Positions 61,146 through 64,000 of a DNA stretch of 64,000 nucleotides are shown here, one piece after another. The translations under genes were made by a program, and so were the position numbers. The DNA is taken from positions 1 through 64,000 of the forward strand of contig WGLX01000003.1 in NCBI GenBank assembly GCA_016125355.1, in the 5' to 3' direction. The stretch comes from Actinomycetales bacterium (GTDB lineage Bacteria > Actinomycetota > Actinomycetes > S36-B12). How positions within the stretch are numbered: the stretch's first letter is position 1; every line of letters starts with the position of its first letter. The notes below the pieces were generated by a model. It saw only the letters and a program-made list of their open reading frames with translations. It was not told the DNA's origin and did not search any database.

Positions 61146-62264
61146 TCAGCGGGAGAGACCGGCGGTCACCTCGGCCCAGCGGTCGAGCACTCGCATTGCC
61201 CGGCCGTCCGCGAGGATCTCGCGCACGGTCCCCGTGTGCTCAGCGACGCGCTCGCCGACGGGGCGGTCGTCAACAGGCTCCCCCGCGGCGGCGGCGACCG
61301 CAGCCCGATGGGCCGCAAGGGCGGCGGCGGCGTTCACCAGGACGGCATCGCGGATGGCCCGTACGCGCTCGGCATCGGGCGCGGCGGCCGGGTCCCCGCC
61401 GAGAGTCTGCCGCAGGAGGTCGGCATTGCGCTCGGCCTCGCCTCCGCGCAGCAGTTCCCGATCGGTGCGCGGGACGCCGAGCTGCTCCGCGTCGAGAACG
61501 TCTTCGCGAACCGCCGAGCCGGTCGCATCCCAGACCTGCGTCGGCCCCGCCGTGGAGATCTCGTCAAGCCCGTCCTCCCCGCGGACGACCAGCGCATGGG
61601 CGCCGCGACGATGGAGCACGTCGGCCATGACCGGGGCGAGCGGCAGGGCAGCGCAGCCGATCAGCGCCGCTGGCGCTCCACCGGGGTTGGTGAGCGGCCC
61701 GAGGATGTTGAAGACCGTCGGCACGCCCAACTCACGCCGAGTTGGCCCCGCGTGCCGCATGGCCGGATGGTGCACGGGAGCGAAGCAGAAGCCGATGCCC
61801 GCCTTGCGCACGCTGGCCACGACGGACTCGGGGTCGAGGTCGATGACCACGCCGAGCCGCTCCAGAACGTCGGCCGTGCCAGTGGAGGACGAGGCCGCTC
61901 GATTCCCGTGCTTGATGATCGGGACCCCCGCCGCCGCGCAGACGAGGGCGCTCATGGTCGAGATGTTGACCGTGTGGGCCTGGTCGCCCCCGGTGCCGAC
62001 GACGTCGAGTGCGAGGGGTGCCCTCTCCGGACCGAAGTCCAGCAGCCGGGCATGCCGCAGCATGACGGTCACGAGGGCGTTCACCTCGGTGGCCGACTCC
62101 CCCTTGGCGCGCAGGGCCGTGACGAACGCGGCGAGCTGGGCAGGCGTAGCGGTGCCGGAGAGCACCTCCTCCATGGCCCACTCGGCCGCCGAGGGTTTGA
62201 GGTCGGCACGGGAGATGAGGGTGCCGAGGACCCCCGGCCAGGTGGGCGAGGCCGGATTCGTCAT
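61146..62264 (-). CDS. trpD: anthranilate phosphoribosyltransferase
   Basis: 372 residues. The PRPP-binding VVGTGGDQAHTVNIST, KHGNRAASSSTGTADVLERLG, FAPVHHPAMRH, FNILGPLTNPGG and VRGEDGLDEIS motifs are intact. It adds phosphoribosyl to anthranilate in tryptophan synthesis. It is isolated from other trp genes, as usual beside ctaE in actinobacteria. Its start lies 11 bases from the end of the receiver-like gene, so the two are likely cotranscribed. The stop is 38 bases from the convergent exonuclease stop. Confidence 0.95.
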   Translation of the reverse strand: MTNPASPTWPGVLGTLISRADLKPSAAEWAMEEVLSGTATPAQLAAFVTALRAKGESATEVNALVTVMLRHARLLDFGPERAPLALDVVGTGGDQAHTVNISTMSALVCAAAGVPIIKHGNRAASSSTGTADVLERLGVVIDLDPESVVASVRKAGIGFCFAPVHHPAMRHAGPTRRELGVPTVFNILGPLTNPGGAPAALIGCAALPLAPVMADVLHRRGAHALVVRGEDGLDEISTAGPTQVWDATGSAVREDVLDAEQLGVPRTDRELLRGGEAERNADLLRQTLGGDPAAAPDAERVRAIRDAVLVNAAAALAAHRAAVAAAAGEPVDDRPVGERVAEHTGTVREILADGRAMRVLDRWAEVTAGLSR

Positions 62265-62275
62265 GCGTGGGCCGT

Positions 62276-62758
62276 CTAGACCGTCGCGACGCTCAGGCGG
62301 CGCCGCATCACCCGGGCCACCACATCAGCGAGCGCGATGGCGTCGATCGGGTGGGAGGAGACGCCGTCGGCCCGCGACCACGTGGCCAGCCACGCATCCT
62401 GCGGGCGGCCGACGATCACGATGATCGGCGGGCAGTGGTAGATCTCGTCCTTGAGCTGGCGGCACACGCCCATGCCACCGGCCGGGGTCGCCTCCCCATC
62501 GAGGATGAGCAGGTCGTACGACGACGCGTCCACCTTGCGGATCGTCATCGGCTCGGTGGCCACCTCGTCGTAGTCGAACGCGGGCAGATCCGCGGCGGGG
62601 CGGCGCCCCAGCGCGGTCATGACCTGACGGCGGGTGTTCTTGTCATCGCTGTAGACGAGGACGCGCAGGGTCGGCTCGGGCTCCGGCTCGGGGGCCTCGT
62701 CATGCTCGTCCGCATAGAGGTCGTCGTCGTACAGGTCGGCATCGGCAGCGTGCTCCAC
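62276..62758 (-). CDS. receiver-like (CheY-fold) protein
   Basis: 160 residues. An acidic N-terminal stretch (DLYDDDLYADEHDEAPEPEPEP) precedes a response-regulator-like domain: RVLVYSDDKNTRRQVMTAL, YDLLILDGEATPAGGMGVCRQLKDE, CPPIIVIVGRPQDAWLA. The phospho-acceptor position (LILDGE) keeps an Asp, but there is no output domain. The GTG at 62758 has TAGAGT seven bases upstream. It is conserved next to trpD/ctaE in actinobacteria; function unknown. Confidence 0.8.
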   Translation of the reverse strand: MEHAADADLYDDDLYADEHDEAPEPEPEPTLRVLVYSDDKNTRRQVMTALGRRPAADLPAFDYDEVATEPMTIRKVDASSYDLLILDGEATPAGGMGVCRQLKDEIYHCPPIIVIVGRPQDAWLATWSRADGVSSHPIDAIALADVVARVMRRRLSVATV

Positions 62759-62765
62759 GGCCAGA

Positions 62766-62771
62766 ACTCTA
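62766..62771 (-). promoter_or_regulatory. leaderless -10 for the receiver-like protein and trpD
   Basis: TAGAGT on the minus strand, seven bases before GTG 62758. Confidence 0.58.
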
Positions 62772-62844
62772 GCCTCCCGCCCGTCTTGACCTGAATGTGA
62801 TGCAGCGATCGGGGGGTCTCGGTGAAACGCGAGCGTGTATCTGC

Positions 62845-62850
62845 CAGACT
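62845..62850 (+). promoter_or_regulatory. leaderless -10 for the ctaE-qcrC operon
   Basis: CAGACT, six bases before GTG 62857. Confidence 0.5.
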
Positions 62851-62856
62851 CCCCCC

Positions 62857-63462
62857 GTGGCAAACGCAACCTCCATCCCTACGGCCTATGCCCATGCCCC
62901 CGCGAACCGCCCCAACATGGTCGCCATCGGCACCATCGTGTGGCTGTCCAGCGAGCTCATGTTCTTCGCTGCGCTGTTCGCGATGTACTTCACGCTCCGG
63001 GCAGTCAACCCCGAGCTGTGGGCGGAGGAGACGGCCAAGCTCAACATCCCGTTCGCCACGGTCAACACCACGGTCCTCGTGCTGTCCTCCGTCACCTGCC
63101 AGCTGGGCGTCTTCGCCGCTGAGCGTGGCGACGTCAAGGGCCTGCGCCGCTGGTTCATCATCACCTTCCTCATGGGTGCCTTCTTCATCGGCGGCCAGGT
63201 CACCGAGTACACCACGCTGGTGCAAGAGGGTCTGACCCTCTCGTCGAACGCCTACGGCACCGCCTTCTACCTGACGACCGGCTTCCACGGCCTGCACGTC
63301 ACCGGCGGCCTGATCGCCTTCCTCTTCGTCCTTGCCACGACCTACGTGAGCAAGCGCTTCACGCACGACCAGGCCACCCGCGCCATCGTCACGTCGTACT
63401 ACTGGCACTTCGTCGACGTGGTGTGGATCGCCCTGTTCTTCATGATCTACGTCCTGAAGTAA
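62857..63462 (+). CDS. ctaE: cytochrome c oxidase subunit III
   Basis: 201 residues with five membrane helices. [43 protein letters not shown] and [19 protein letters not shown], then [22 protein letters not shown], are the subunit III blocks with the conserved Glu and His. It belongs to the aa3 oxidase of the bc1-aa3 supercomplex. The GTG start is leaderless by CAGACT. qcrC follows 49 bases later. Confidence 0.95.
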   Translation: MANATSIPTAYAHAPANRPNMVAIGTIVWLSSELMFFAALFAMYFTLRAVNPELWAEETAKLNIPFATVNTTVLVLSSVTCQLGVFAAERGDVKGLRRWFIITFLMGAFFIGGQVTEYTTLVQEGLTLSSNAYGTAFYLTTGFHGLHVTGGLIAFLFVLATTYVSKRFTHDQATRAIVTSYYWHFVDVVWIALFFMIYVLK

Positions 63463-63511
63463 CCGCACCGCCCACACTCACCGCACGACACGGCAGAGAG
63501 GTTCCTCGACA

Positions 63512-64000
63512 GTGAAGTTCCTGGCCGCCCGGCGGCGCAGTCCGCTCGTGGCTTCCGCGTTGCTGGTTGGCGCGCTTGCCGTCGTTGGCGGCGGCTACGC
63601 CGCCATCGCCAGCGTCCAACCGGCATCCGCCGCCCTCGCCGTCGGCACCGAGACCCAGATCGACAAGGGCCAGAAGCTCTTCCTCGAGGGGTGCTCCTCG
63701 TGCCACGGCCTGCAGGCCCAGGGCACGGAGACCGGCCCCACGCTGATCGGCGTCGGCGCTGCCGCGGTCAGCTTCCAGGTGTCCACCGGCCGCATGCCGC
63801 TCGCCGCGCCCGGAGCCCAGGCACCGCGCAAGGACAACCCGTACTCCGAGGAGGACATCGCGGCCATGGCCGCCTACGTCGCCTCCCTCGGCCCAGGCCC
63901 CGCGATCCCGACCGCCGAGCAGCTCGACTACTCCAATGCGGACATGCCCTACGGCGGCGAGCTGTTCCGGATCAACTGCTCCCAGTGCCACCAGGCCGCG
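63512..64000 (+). CDS. qcrC: ubiquinol/menaquinol--cytochrome c reductase diheme cytochrome c subunit, partial
   Basis: At least 163 residues; the window ends before the stop. An N-terminal membrane/signal helix (about 12-32) is followed by two c-type heme sites, GCSSCHGLQ near residue 60 and NCSQCHQAA at the window edge, the second domain being cut off. This two-heme QcrC replaces the separate cytochrome c in actinobacteria. The start GTG 63512 lies after AGAGAGG. qcrA and qcrB would be expected next. Confidence 0.93.
   Translation, partial: MKFLAARRRSPLVASALLVGALAVVGGGYAAIASVQPASAALAVGTETQIDKGQKLFLEGCSSCHGLQAQGTETGPTLIGVGAAAVSFQVSTGRMPLAAPGAQAPRKDNPYSEEDIAAMAAYVASLGPGPAIPTAEQLDYSNADMPYGGELFRINCSQCHQAA

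Overview
The window is about 64 kb of GC-rich, densely packed bacterial chromosome with roughly 61 protein genes, no rRNA or tRNA gene that I can see, and almost no gap above 170 bases. It reads as an actinobacterium: a class II DAHP synthase, a diheme QcrC with CtaE, a PASTA-type Ser/Thr kinase, a DUF3040 protein, a SAV_6107-type HEPN protein, frequent GTG starts, and at least 22 genes whose start codon lies 6-7 bases after a TANNNT-like -10 element (leaderless transcription). The gene order metF / prenyl synthase / MptA-type mannosyltransferase / kinase / aroG / PlsC / ArsA-like ATPase / SRPBCC / FadD / NlpC-P60 / DEDD exonuclease / trpD / ctaE / qcrC parallels, from memory, the Rv2172c-Rv2194 stretch of Mycobacterium tuberculosis. 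The genus cannot be fixed from this window.

Layout. 1-270: the tail of an IS30-like transposase and one copy of a 76-base palindromic repeat whose inverted partner lies at 13431-13506. 282-6793: a minus-strand DNA-damage cassette (DUF6504 protein, HEPN protein, DnaE2, DinB, with a DUF3040 gene downstream), headed by a perfect actinobacterial LexA box. Divergent from it is a 1309-residue PAS7-GGDEF-EAL protein, followed by a three-gene ABC-2 exporter. 13526-21400: housekeeping and accessory enzymes, including a GNAT-hydratase fusion and a secreted clan-A glycosidase.

21463-24979 (cruF, a glycosyltransferase, a CrtD/CrtI-like desaturase) and 28269-34064 (crtE, crtI, an MptA-like mannosyltransferase, crtB, then crtYd/crtYc on the other strand) together specify a C40 carotenoid. 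I infer it to be cyclised at one end and hydrated and glycosylated at the other. Between the two blocks lie a DUF1566-like secreted protein, a K+/H+ antiporter and metF.

34113-49325: a NadR-like ATPase, the PASTA kinase, an acetyltransferase, an antiquitin-type aldehyde dehydrogenase, an integral-membrane diguanylate cyclase, secreted hydrolases, a DAO-type oxidoreductase, Ogt, AroG, PfkA and glycerol kinase. 49340-58894: lipid and envelope functions (PlsC, esterase, ROK glucokinase, an ArsA-like ATPase with a non-canonical P-loop, two SRPBCC proteins, metallophosphoesterase, acyl-CoA synthetase, NlpC/P60 endopeptidase). 58935-64000: zinc-ribbon protein, DEDD exonuclease/GIY-YIG protein, TrpD, a receiver-like protein, and the start of the cytochrome bc1-aa3 operon (ctaE, qcrC), which runs off the end.

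I found no CRISPR array, phage or toxin-antitoxin island. The parts most worth a second look are the SOS cassette with its repeat-bearing DUF6504 protein, the 76-base inverted repeat pair, the carotenoid operon built around a mannosyltransferase gene, and the GNAT-hydratase fusion.
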